DNA from: an uncultured Lachnospiraceae bacterium
GTDB lineage: Bacteria; Bacillota; Clostridia; Lachnospirales; Lachnospiraceae
Direction: 5' to 3'
DNA: 15,218 nucleotides
NCBI GenBank assembly: GCA_910584695.1
Contig: CAJUBR010000066.1
Coordinates: forward strand, 1 to 15,218
Part shown: positions 1 to 6,425 of the stretch, piece after piece
How the letters are laid out: every line of letters begins with the position of its first letter
How positions within the stretch are numbered: position 1 is the stretch's first letter
Program-made: the position numbers and the translations under genes
Notes under the pieces: model-generated
Told to the model about the DNA's origin: nothing
Seen by the model: the letters and a program-made list of their open reading frames with translations, nothing else
The model's database searches: none

Positions 1-1086
1 ACTGTCATGATGTGCCAACAGGGAATTGCGTTTCAGTATTCACCGGCGAGAACTCAAATGGTGGAGGAGTTAAGACAGCGGGGAAGTATGGTTATTCTTT
101 TTTTTCCAGGACGTATTGATGGGGAACTCAAAAATAAAGTTAAAAAAACAATTGACACTAGAGGAATGAAGGAGTCCTCCATAAGAGAAAAAATTAAAGA
201 AATAAATCCGGATATTGTCATTTGCTTTACCGAAGAAGACACAAGGATTTGTTTTCCCCTGCCATATGTAATGCGGGAAACGAATTTTTATTATTTCAAT
301 TTAGAAATATATACATATTTTATAAAGGAAAAGAATTTAAATTCTTTTGCCAAGATAGCTAGAAGAATAGAATATTTTTATAATAAGTTCCGGGAAATTT
401 TGTATGTAAAAGGATGTCAGGCCATAGTTATTCAAGATAAACTTAGAAAAAAGATATTAAAAAAATATTGGATTTCACATCCTGTAACATGGTTAATACC
501 TAATTCGTATTATAGTGATTATCACGAATATGATGTACCTCATAAGAGTGGATTGATTTATTCAGGCTGTATATCTCCTGTGGTATTGAGTTCGCTTGTA
601 GAACAGGCAGACGATATGAATGATGTTGAAATAACGATAGCAGGATTTATTGGAAGTAGCAAAATAAAGTTGAAAGAAAAATCTAATATAAAAATGATTG
701 TACAGGATCTTTCACAGGAGGAATATACAAAGTTTATCAGTGCATATGATATTGCTTTAATTTGGTATTCAGAAAGAAATTATGATAATGCTTATAATAT
801 TGGTCTGTCTTCAGGTAAATTTTTTAAACATATGAGTTTGGGACAGCCGGTTATTGCAAATTATGCACCAGGATTGGCAGAGGAAATAAACAAATATAAG
901 CTGGGTATAGTGATAAATGATTTAAGTGAATTGAAAACTGCTGTTAAAACGATATATGATAATTATAATTTCTATGTAAACAATATAAAGCGATTATACG
1001 AAAAAAGATATGATTATAAAAAAGTATCAAAAAAATTTTTCGATGTAATTATTGCGGATGCATCTGCGAAACATTTAACACGGTAA
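1..1086 (+). CDS. Glycosyltransferase, GT4-like (5' end outside window)
   Basis: The frame is open from base 1 and stops at 1084-1086. The first ATG is at 7, but no ribosome binding site fits in the six bases before it, so the true start probably lies upstream. The N-terminal part contains a segment like the first strand and helix of a GT-B sugar transferase (ARTQMVEELRQRG), then a charged, AT-rich middle. The C-terminal third has the family look of a nucleotide-sugar binding domain: YDIALIWYS, then GLSSGKFFKHMSLGQPVIAN, then an acidic AEEINKYKLGIVI segment. Such enzymes transfer a sugar from an activated donor to a lipid-linked or protein glycan at the inner face of the membrane. kdsB starts 26 bases downstream, so both are likely in one operon. 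The gene is visibly more AT-rich than kdsA and kdsD, common for glycosyltransferases in exchangeable glycan loci. Donor and acceptor cannot be read from sequence. Confidence 0.75.
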   Translation, partial: TVMMCQQGIAFQYSPARTQMVEELRQRGSMVILFFPGRIDGELKNKVKKTIDTRGMKESSIREKIKEINPDIVICFTEEDTRICFPLPYVMRETNFYYFNLEIYTYFIKEKNLNSFAKIARRIEYFYNKFREILYVKGCQAIVIQDKLRKKILKKYWISHPVTWLIPNSYYSDYHEYDVPHKSGLIYSGCISPVVLSSLVEQADDMNDVEITIAGFIGSSKIKLKEKSNIKMIVQDLSQEEYTKFISAYDIALIWYSERNYDNAYNIGLSSGKFFKHMSLGQPVIANYAPGLAEEINKYKLGIVINDLSELKTAVKTIYDNYNFYVNNIKRLYEKRYDYKKVSKKFFDVIIADASAKHLTR

Positions 1087-1112
1087 AATATTATAGAATA
1101 GGAGACTATTAA

Positions 1113-1859
1113 ATGAAAACAGTGGCAATTATTCCGGCTAGATATAAATCATCCAGATTTCCGGGGAAGCCGTTAGTTGATATTTTAGGAAAGCCTATGA
1201 TTTGGTGGGTATATCATCAGGCAGGTAAAGCAAAATTGGTAGATGAGGTGTATGTTGCAACGGATGATAAGAGAATTGCAGACGTTTGTGATAATTATGA
1301 AATTCCGGTTATTATGACAGCAGAATCTCACAGAAATGGCAGTGAACGTCTAAGTGAAGTGGCAGATAAAATAGAAGCGGATATTTATGTAACGGTACAG
1401 GGGGATGAACCCCTGTTGGAGCCAGGGACAATAGACAGAGTGATTAACGTGATCATGGAAAAAGAGGATACTATTTGTGCAACATTAAAGACACCTTATA
1501 GAAATCCTGTAGATGTAATCAATAAGACAACACCAAAAGTAGTTACAGATTTGGATGATAACATTCTCCTGTTTACCAGGGCAGCAGTGCCATATCCAAA
1601 GGCGGCGTTGGATTATATTATATATAAGCCGATTGGGGTTTATGCGTTTAAAAGGGAAATTTTGAGGAAATATAAAACTTTGCCGATGGGCCCCCTTGAG
1701 CGGGCAGAAGAAATTGAACTATTAAGATTGTTGGAAAACGGATATAAAATTAAAATTAAGGAAATTGATTCGGAAACAATAGCTGTAGATACTCCGAAAG
1801 ATTTGGAACGCGTGATAAATATTATCAAAGCAAGGAGGGAGCGCGTTGGAGAAATTTAA
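1113..1859 (+). CDS. kdsB: 3-deoxy-manno-octulosonate cytidylyltransferase (CMP-Kdo synthetase)
   Basis: KdsB activates Kdo with CTP to CMP-Kdo, the donor used by Kdo transferases, in the cytoplasm. The 248 residues equal the usual length of the family. Visible signatures are the N-terminal nucleotide-binding loop IPARYKSSRFPGKPL (residues 7-21), the HRNGSERLSEV segment (73-83), the metal-binding QGDEPLL motif with Asp98, the KPIGVYAFK segment (172-180) and the C-terminal VDTPKD with Asp226. The ATG at 1113 is preceded by AGGAG at a normal distance. Its 3' end overlaps kdsA by 14 bases, which indicates translational coupling. Related cytidylyltransferases for sialic-type acids (NeuA) have a different loop, so KdsB is preferred; specificity for Kdo itself rather than a close analogue is inferred from kdsA and kdsD next door. 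Confidence 0.95.
   Translation: MKTVAIIPARYKSSRFPGKPLVDILGKPMIWWVYHQAGKAKLVDEVYVATDDKRIADVCDNYEIPVIMTAESHRNGSERLSEVADKIEADIYVTVQGDEPLLEPGTIDRVINVIMEKEDTICATLKTPYRNPVDVINKTTPKVVTDLDDNILLFTRAAVPYPKAALDYIIYKPIGVYAFKREILRKYKTLPMGPLERAEEIELLRLLENGYKIKIKEIDSETIAVDTPKDLERVINIIKARRERVGEI
1832..1839 (+). promoter_or_regulatory. Ribosome binding site that fixes the TTG start of kdsA
   Basis: AAGGAGGG lies inside the end of kdsB, six bases before TTG at 1846. No ATG or GTG in the kdsA frame is equally well placed, and the TTG start leaves the catalytic cysteine at residue 11, where the family has it. Confidence 0.75.
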
Positions 1860-2634
1860 AATTTTAGCAGGCCCCTGTGTGATTGAATCAGAGTCCATGG
1901 TTTTGAATATTGCGGAGTCCTTGAAACAGATTACAGAAAAGGAAAATGTAGATTTCTATTTCAAAGCTTCTTTTGATAAAGCAAACAGAACTTCCATTTC
2001 TTCGTTTCGCGGTCCGGGTATAGAAGAAGGGCTGCACACTTTGGAAAAGGTAAAAAGAGAATTGGGACTGAAGATTGTTACGGATATCCATGAGCCATGG
2101 CAGGCAGAACCGGTGGCGGAAATCGCGGATATCATACAGATTCCTGCTTTTCTCTGCAGACAGACAGATATTTTGACGGCAGCCGGAAAAACCGGAAAAT
2201 GCATTAATATAAAGAAAGCACAATTTTTAGCTCCATGGGATATGAAAAATGTAATCCATAAGGTGGCTGCGACGGGAAATAAAGATATCATGCTGTGCGA
2301 AAGAGGAACTTGTTTTGGATATAATTCATTAGTGGTGGATATGACAAGTCTGATTGAAATGAAGGAATTCGGATATCCCGTGATTTTTGATGCTACACAC
2401 AGTGTACAGAAACCGGGAGGACGCGGAGACTCTACGGGAGGGAACCGGAAGTATATTAGATATCTGGCACGTGCAGCAGCAGCCGTGGGTATTGACGGGA
2501 TTTTTGCAGAGGTGCATCCAAGTCCGGAACAGGCATTGTCCGATGGACCTAATATGATTCGGATGGAAGATTTCCCGGAAATATTGCGGCAGATTTTGGA
2601 AATAAACAAAATGGTACATGATTTTGGAGAATAA
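1846..2634 (+). CDS. kdsA: 3-deoxy-8-phosphooctulonate (Kdo-8-phosphate) synthase, metal-dependent class
   Basis: KdsA condenses phosphoenolpyruvate with arabinose 5-phosphate to Kdo 8-phosphate. The 262-residue protein carries GPCVIES (9-15), KASFDKANR (40-48), the QIPAFLCRQTD loop (98-108) and FDATHSVQKPGG (181-192). Cys11, His185, Glu222 and Asp233 are all present; these are the four metal ligands known from the metal-dependent enzyme of Aquifex aeolicus and here have the same residue numbers. The metal-independent class (as in E. coli) has Asn in place of the Cys, so this is class II by sequence. Start is TTG with a strong ribosome binding site, overlapping kdsB. The related DAHP synthases share the fold, but the loop motifs and the neighbouring kdsB and kdsD favour KdsA. 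Confidence 0.95.
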   Translation: MEKFKILAGPCVIESESMVLNIAESLKQITEKENVDFYFKASFDKANRTSISSFRGPGIEEGLHTLEKVKRELGLKIVTDIHEPWQAEPVAEIADIIQIPAFLCRQTDILTAAGKTGKCINIKKAQFLAPWDMKNVIHKVAATGNKDIMLCERGTCFGYNSLVVDMTSLIEMKEFGYPVIFDATHSVQKPGGRGDSTGGNRKYIRYLARAAAAVGIDGIFAEVHPSPEQALSDGPNMIRMEDFPEILRQILEINKMVHDFGE

Positions 2635-2695
2635 GGAACAGTTATAAGGCTGGATATCAGAATGTTCCAGTTCTTGAAAGGAATGCGGTTATTGG

Positions 2696-3667
2696 ATGGA
2701 TATTTTGAAGGAAATACACAAAGTTTTTGATATAGAAATAAGCGAATTGAAAAAGGTAGATGAATCTTTGGATGAATCTGTGACGGATGTGATTCATGCA
2801 ATTAATGACTGCGAGGGAAAGGTGATTTTGTGCGGTATGGGGAAATCCGGTCATATCGCAAGAAAGATTTCAGCATCGATGAGCAGCATGGGGATTCCGT
2901 CATATGTACTGCATCCGTCTGAGGCACTGCATGGGGATTTGGGAAGCCTTACGAAAGCGGATATCGTTATTATGTTAAGCAACAGCGGTGAATCTGCGGA
3001 AATATGCAGCCTGTTGCCTAATCTACGCATTATGGGAATAAGAGTCATTGCGGTTACTTCCAATTCGGATTCCACTTTGGTTAAGTATGCAGATTATAAA
3101 ATCATCCTGCCTAAAACAAATGAAGCGGGTGCGTTAGGTTTGGCACCGACTTCAAGTACCACGGCTATGCTGGTAATTGGTGACGCCATTGCAGTTGTTG
3201 TCTCAAAAATGCGTGATTTCAAAAAGGAAAACTTTGCGCTGTACCATCCGGCCGGTAGCTTGGGTCATAAATTGATTACGAAAGTAGATGATGTTGTACC
3301 AGATAAAAATAATACACCGAAAATACTTACACATTCAAGAATGGCGGATGCAATCATTATCATGTGCAAAACAGGGATGGGCGCTGTTCTTGTTGTAAAC
3401 AGTGAAGATATTTTGGAGGGAATCATTACGGACGGAGATTTAAAAAGATATTTAAAAGACGGAATTGATTTAAATCATATTTCGGTGAATGAAGTTATGA
3501 CGGTGAAGCCTATTTGTATTCGGTCAGGAGAATTGGCAGTGAATGCCCTCCGTCTGATGGAAAATCGTGAAAAGAAAATCCATGTGGTACCTGTGGTGGA
3601 TTCAGAAAATAGAGTGGTTGGATTGGTTAGAAATCATGATGTTATTAATGCGGGTATTTTTTTGTAA
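2696..3667 (+). CDS. kdsD: Arabinose-5-phosphate isomerase (SIS domain plus CBS pair)
   Basis: The enzyme interconverts ribulose 5-phosphate and arabinose 5-phosphate, feeding KdsA. The 323 residues contain an N-terminal SIS sugar isomerase domain (about 35-190) with CGMGKSGHIARK (46-57), HPSEALHGDLG (73-83), SNSGES (95-100), GLAPTSSTTAML and YHPAGSLG, then two CBS domains (about 205-320). This is the full-length KdsD/KpsF/GutQ architecture. The nearest Shine-Dalgarno match (GAAAGGA, 2676-2682) is 13 bases from the ATG, rather far, but an in-frame stop at 2675-2677 prevents a longer protein. It is the last gene of the Kdo block: a strong terminator follows. The HPSEALHGDLG and YHPAGSLG segments favour arabinose 5-phosphate over GmhA-type substrates. 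Confidence 0.93.
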   Translation: MDILKEIHKVFDIEISELKKVDESLDESVTDVIHAINDCEGKVILCGMGKSGHIARKISASMSSMGIPSYVLHPSEALHGDLGSLTKADIVIMLSNSGESAEICSLLPNLRIMGIRVIAVTSNSDSTLVKYADYKIILPKTNEAGALGLAPTSSTTAMLVIGDAIAVVVSKMRDFKKENFALYHPAGSLGHKLITKVDDVVPDKNNTPKILTHSRMADAIIIMCKTGMGAVLVVNSEDILEGIITDGDLKRYLKDGIDLNHISVNEVMTVKPICIRSGELAVNALRLMENREKKIHVVPVVDSENRVVGLVRNHDVINAGIFL

Positions 3668-3735
3668 AATTGTGCAAGTAGATTTTGGAGTGGAAAGATA
3701 GCATGTTTTATAGCTTATAAGTTTCAGAAACAGAA

Positions 3736-3780
3736 CTGCAGGAGGCGGGGCTTTTGTGCCCTGCCTTCCTGCAGCTTTTT
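3736..3780 (+). terminator. Intrinsic terminator after kdsD
   Basis: Left arm 3736-3751 begins CTGCAGGAGG and pairs with 3758-3774, which ends CCTGCAG. The stem is about 16 bp with two G-T pairs and one bulge, the loop is TTTTGT, and a T5 tract follows at 3776-3780. It closes the Kdo operon and separates it from the AAA-ATPase gene. Confidence 0.9.
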
Positions 3781-3832
3781 CGTGGATGTGGAATCCGCAT
3801 AGGTTTTTATATATAGATGATACACAGAAAGG

Positions 3833-3861
3833 TTCCGATATACAAAATAAAATGCTATAAT
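3833..3861 (+). promoter_or_regulatory. Housekeeping promoter of the AAA-ATPase-like gene
   Basis: An extended -10 (TGC directly followed by TATAAT, 3856-3861) lies 17 bases after a weak -35, TTCCGA (3833-3838). The gene start is 51 bases further on. The perfect TATAAT plus the TG extension makes this a good promoter despite the poor -35. The rest of 3668-3912 holds only the terminator and this promoter. Confidence 0.65.
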
Positions 3862-3912
3862 ATAGACAAAGCTAAAACAAAGGTGATGTAGTAATATGGC
3901 TGGGAGGAGTTT

Positions 3913-5592
3913 ATGGATATGGATGGAATAAGAATACCGATTGGACGTTCCGGATTTGCAGATATTCGGGAAAACGGATACTATTATGTTGACAAAAGCG
4001 GCTTGATCAGGGAATTGCTGAAAACAGACGGAAGGCAGGTAACGCTTATAACCCGTCCCCGCAGATTTGGAAAAACCTTAGGCATGAGTATGCTATCGGA
4101 ATTTTTTGATATACGGAAAGAAAACAGAGATATGTTTACGGGGCTTTCTGTTGCAAGGGAATCATCTTTGTGTGAAAGATGGATGAATCAGTATCCTACA
4201 TTATTTTTGTCATTCAAAAGTGTCGATGGATTGGACTTTGCAAAAGCTTACGAAAAGCTTACGGTAGTTCTTTCAGATATCTACAAAGAACATATTTATC
4301 TTTTGGAAAGCGATAAATTAGATGATTTTAGTAAGGAAATGTTCTGTCAGGTAGCCTCCCAAAAAGCATCCCGGGGAATTACTGAAATAAGTCTGTTAAG
4401 TCTGACCAAAATGATGCAGATGTATTACGGGAAACCAGTAATCCTGCTCTTGGATGAGTATGATGTTCCTTTGGCAAAGGCCGGTGACAACGGATATTAC
4501 ATGGAGATGTTAGATGTCATGAAAGGTATTATGCAAGTTGTCAAGGATAACAGTTCGCTAAAGTTTGCGGTTATTACAGGCTGTTTAAGGATAGCGAAGG
4601 AAAGTATATTTACCGGAACCAATAACTTTGTGCCGGATACAATTTCTGATTCCAGATTGAATGAGTATTTTGGTTTTACGCAGAAGGAAGTAGATCTGAT
4701 ATTAAAGGATGCGGGATTGACAGACTATTTGGCGGTGATAAAAGAGTGGTATGACGGGTATCATTTTGGAGATTGTGATGTTTATTGTCCGTGGGATGTA
4801 ATGAATTATGTGGAGAGACTGACGCTGAATCCAAAGACAAAACCTGGTGGTTATTGGAAAAATTCCAGCGACAACGGAATTATCCGTTCTTTCATTGATT
4901 TTGCAGGTGATGCCATAACGAAGAAATTTGAAACCTTACTTTCCGGAGGATATGTGGTTCAGAGGGTCGAGGATGATTTAACATATAATGATTTATTGTC
5001 TTCGGAGGAAAATCTTTGGAGCATGCTTTATTTGACAGGTTATCTGACACCGATTCGGGCGGGGCAACTGAAAAACCCGCTGCCGGAAGGTTGTCTCGCA
5101 TTGAGTGTTCCAAACCGGGAAATAAAGGAAATATTTGAAACAACGATAGCGAAGTGGTTTCAGGAAAGCACACGGAAATGGGATAGAAAAGCATTGTTTG
5201 CAGCGGTATGGAATGGGGATGACCAAACGGTGACTGAGGAAATGACGAAGCTGCTTCGGAAGACCATTAGTTATTATGATTATAGGGAGGATTTTTACCA
5301 TGCTTTTTTTGCCGGAATATTTGCCGGGGCAGGATATGTGGTGGAATCAAACAGAGAACATGGAGAAGGGCGCAGTGATATTATTGTTCAGGATTATTCA
5401 GGGGACAGGATGGCAATATTTGAGGTGAAATATGCAGGGTCACAGGAAGGATTGGCAATGTCGTGTGAGGATGCCGTTATACAGATGGATAAAAGAATGT
5501 ATGCAGAAGCATTTCAAGACGACTATTCCAAAGTGCTTTGTTATGGAGTGGCATTTTATAAAAAACGTTGTTTGGTACGGCTGAAGGATTGA
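3913..5592 (+). CDS. AAA-ATPase-like protein with C-terminal PD-(D/E)XK nuclease-like domain
   Basis: The 559-residue protein has the architecture of the AAA-ATPase_like/PDDEXK_9 family, often found in many copies in Clostridia and Bacteroidetes. The N-terminus IPIGRSGFADIRENG and YYVDKS is typical. The Walker A region is the family variant RPRRFGKT (48-55), Walker B is ILLLDEYD (177-184), and a sensor-like TGCLRIAKESIFTGTNN lies at 221-237. The C-terminal part (about 455-545) ends in a nuclease-type core with GRSD (Asp488) and EVK (Glu503, Lys505). ATG 3913 follows GGGAGGAG at a good distance. The cellular role of the family is not established; defence or mobile-element functions have been suggested. 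It has its own promoter, follows a terminator and has no sugar-related feature, so it looks like an insertion between two glycan blocks. No terminal repeats or target duplication were seen around it. Confidence 0.88.
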   Translation: MDMDGIRIPIGRSGFADIRENGYYYVDKSGLIRELLKTDGRQVTLITRPRRFGKTLGMSMLSEFFDIRKENRDMFTGLSVARESSLCERWMNQYPTLFLSFKSVDGLDFAKAYEKLTVVLSDIYKEHIYLLESDKLDDFSKEMFCQVASQKASRGITEISLLSLTKMMQMYYGKPVILLLDEYDVPLAKAGDNGYYMEMLDVMKGIMQVVKDNSSLKFAVITGCLRIAKESIFTGTNNFVPDTISDSRLNEYFGFTQKEVDLILKDAGLTDYLAVIKEWYDGYHFGDCDVYCPWDVMNYVERLTLNPKTKPGGYWKNSSDNGIIRSFIDFAGDAITKKFETLLSGGYVVQRVEDDLTYNDLLSSEENLWSMLYLTGYLTPIRAGQLKNPLPEGCLALSVPNREIKEIFETTIAKWFQESTRKWDRKALFAAVWNGDDQTVTEEMTKLLRKTISYYDYREDFYHAFFAGIFAGAGYVVESNREHGEGRSDIIVQDYSGDRMAIFEVKYAGSQEGLAMSCEDAVIQMDKRMYAEAFQDDYSKVLCYGVAFYKKRCLVRLKD

Positions 5593-5683
5593 TGTGATAT
5601 GGAACTAAAGGAGAAGAAGGGAAAGCAGAAAAAACTTCTGATAAGATACAGGAGGTACACAAAGTAAAATAGCAGATTGACTA

Positions 5684-5710
5684 TAAACAATTATGTTTTT
5701 TGGACGATAT
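5684..5710 (+). promoter_or_regulatory. Candidate sigma-28/sigma-D (motility) promoter, copy A
   Basis: TAAA at 5684-5687, a spacer of exactly 15 bases, then GACGATAT at 5703-5710. The known B. subtilis sigma-D consensus is TAAA-N15-GCCGATAT, so only one base differs. The region is matched by a second copy at 13847-13873. An alternative is a sigma-A promoter using TATAAT at 5712-5717 or 5726-5731, but neither has a good -35 at the right distance. Confidence 0.5.
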
Positions 5711-5749
5711 ATATAATGAATATTTTATAATTTGAGCAAAATTTTATAA

Positions 5750-5795
5750 AAAATGACATGGAAGGTCAGGATAATTATCATGGAGGATAATAATG
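5750..5795 (+). repeat. 46-bp direct repeat, copy A
   Basis: This segment matches 13909-13954 with three differences in 46 positions (5759 T/G, 5771 A/G, 5794 T/G) and no gap. Weaker similarity continues on both sides: the promoter-like GACGATA segment about 45 bases upstream, and GGTGAAA then AGACAT downstream. The two copies are more than 8 kb apart, both upstream of glycan-type genes in the same direction. Confidence 0.92.
5754..5791 (+). promoter_or_regulatory. Two GGA-loop hairpins, candidate CsrA sites, copy A
   Basis: Hairpin 1: TGAC (5754-5757), loop ATGGAAG, GTCA (5765-5768). Hairpin 2: ATTATC (5774-5779), hexaloop ATGGAG, GATAAT (5786-5791). Read as RNA, 5778-5787 is UCAUGGAGGA, a complete match to the CsrA/RsmE consensus A/U-CANGGANG-U/A with the C-G closing pair and ANGGAN loop. 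Hairpin 1 matches in the ANGGA loop and closing pair. The GGAGG at 5782-5786 would also serve as a Shine-Dalgarno sequence, the usual kind of CsrA target. No csrA gene is in the window. Confidence 0.5.
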
Positions 5796-5809
5796 TAGAA
5801 GTAAAAGGT

Positions 5810-5858
5810 GAAAGAAGCAAAAGACATCTGAAAGTTTGTGGTTTGCTTCTTTCTTTTT
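5810..5858 (+). terminator. Perfect 12-bp terminator hairpin just upstream of a gene start
   Basis: GAAAGAAGCAAA (5810-5821) pairs without mismatch with TTTGCTTCTTTC (5842-5853), leaving a 20-base loop, and is followed by TTTTT (5854-5858). The ribosome binding site of the next gene begins at 5865. A terminator between promoter and gene means either a separate small RNA or attenuation of the downstream operon. Confidence 0.8.
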
Positions 5859-5880
5859 ATTTGCAGGGAGGAAAAGCAGA

Positions 5881-6369
5881 ATGAAAAAAGGAGTTATTTC
5901 AGTAATATCAGCATTAACAGGAGCAGCAGTCGGAGCAGCTGCCGTAGGAAAGATATCAACGGAAAAGAAAGAGGAAGCCCAGGCATATTCCAGTAAGTGT
6001 ATTGCCCTGTTTCAGATGATGAATAAATGGGTAAAAGTAAAGCAGGAGGGAAAAAATCTTGCATTGTATTTTGAAAGAGAAGGTTATAAGAAAATTGCTA
6101 TTTACGGAATGTCTTTTGTAGGAGAAACGCTGCTTAATGAGCTGCAGGATACAGGGATTCAGGTAGCTTATGGCATTGATCAGAATGCTGATATGATTTA
6201 TGCGGATGTAGACGTTGTTACGGTGGAGGATAACCTTGAAGAAGTCGATGCAGTTGTTGTCACGGCAATTACTTTTTTTGATGAAATAGAAGAAAAGCTT
6301 GCGGGTAAAGTGAGTTGCCAGATAATTTCACTGGAGGATGTTTTATATGAAGTAGAAAAACTATGCTGA
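5881..6369 (+). CDS. Small protein with N-terminal hydrophobic segment and Rossmann-like module
   Basis: Not assigned to a named family. Residues 4-23 form one hydrophobic, small-residue-rich segment after MKK, likely a membrane anchor, followed by a charged stretch (TEKKEEAQAY). From about residue 70 there is a beta-alpha nucleotide-binding-like start, KIAIYGMSFVGETLLNEL, then YGIDQN about 20 residues later and a VDAVVVTAITFFDEIEEKL segment. This resembles the N-terminal modules of the radical SAM and acetyltransferase proteins further along. The ATG at 5881 is preferred over an upstream TTG at 5836 because AGGGAGG (5865-5871) lies nine bases before it and because the TTG lies inside the terminator hairpin. 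162 residues. It is probably first in the operon with the next gene (56 bases gap, no terminator). Function unknown; sugar-nucleotide or NAD binding is only a guess. Confidence 0.75.
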   Translation: MKKGVISVISALTGAAVGAAAVGKISTEKKEEAQAYSSKCIALFQMMNKWVKVKQEGKNLALYFEREGYKKIAIYGMSFVGETLLNELQDTGIQVAYGIDQNADMIYADVDVVTVEDNLEEVDAVVVTAITFFDEIEEKLAGKVSCQIISLEDVLYEVEKLC

Positions 6370-6425
6370 TTATTGTAGAAACAGTATATTATGGCAATTA
6401 TGCCGGAGTGTAGTGAGGCGCATGT

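Larger units (their letters stand above)
5717..5858 (+). ncRNA. Candidate GGA-hairpin RNA or attenuating leader, copy A
   Basis: A transcript from about 7 bases after the candidate -10 (start estimated) to the terminator T tract would be about 140 nt. It contains two small hairpins with GGA loops, a Shine-Dalgarno sequence followed by ATG and at once by TAG (5793-5798), and the terminator hairpin. No protein of useful length can be made from it. It could be a free small RNA that binds CsrA, or a leader in which termination controls the gene starting at 5881. A related unit lies at 13880-14011. The RNA class is inferred; no known riboswitch was recognised. Confidence 0.45.

Noticed and set aside
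1956..2801. Long minus-strand open frame of 281 codons across kdsA
   Set aside because: It is antisense to kdsA, which has complete active-site motifs; the antisense product has no family features and no ribosome binding site was seen.
5750..5795. CRISPR repeat
   Set aside because: Only two copies more than 8 kb apart; no spacer array and no cas genes.
5836..5880. Upstream TTG start for the small Rossmann-module protein
   Set aside because: The TTG lies in the terminator hairpin loop and lacks a ribosome binding site; ATG 5881 has a strong one.
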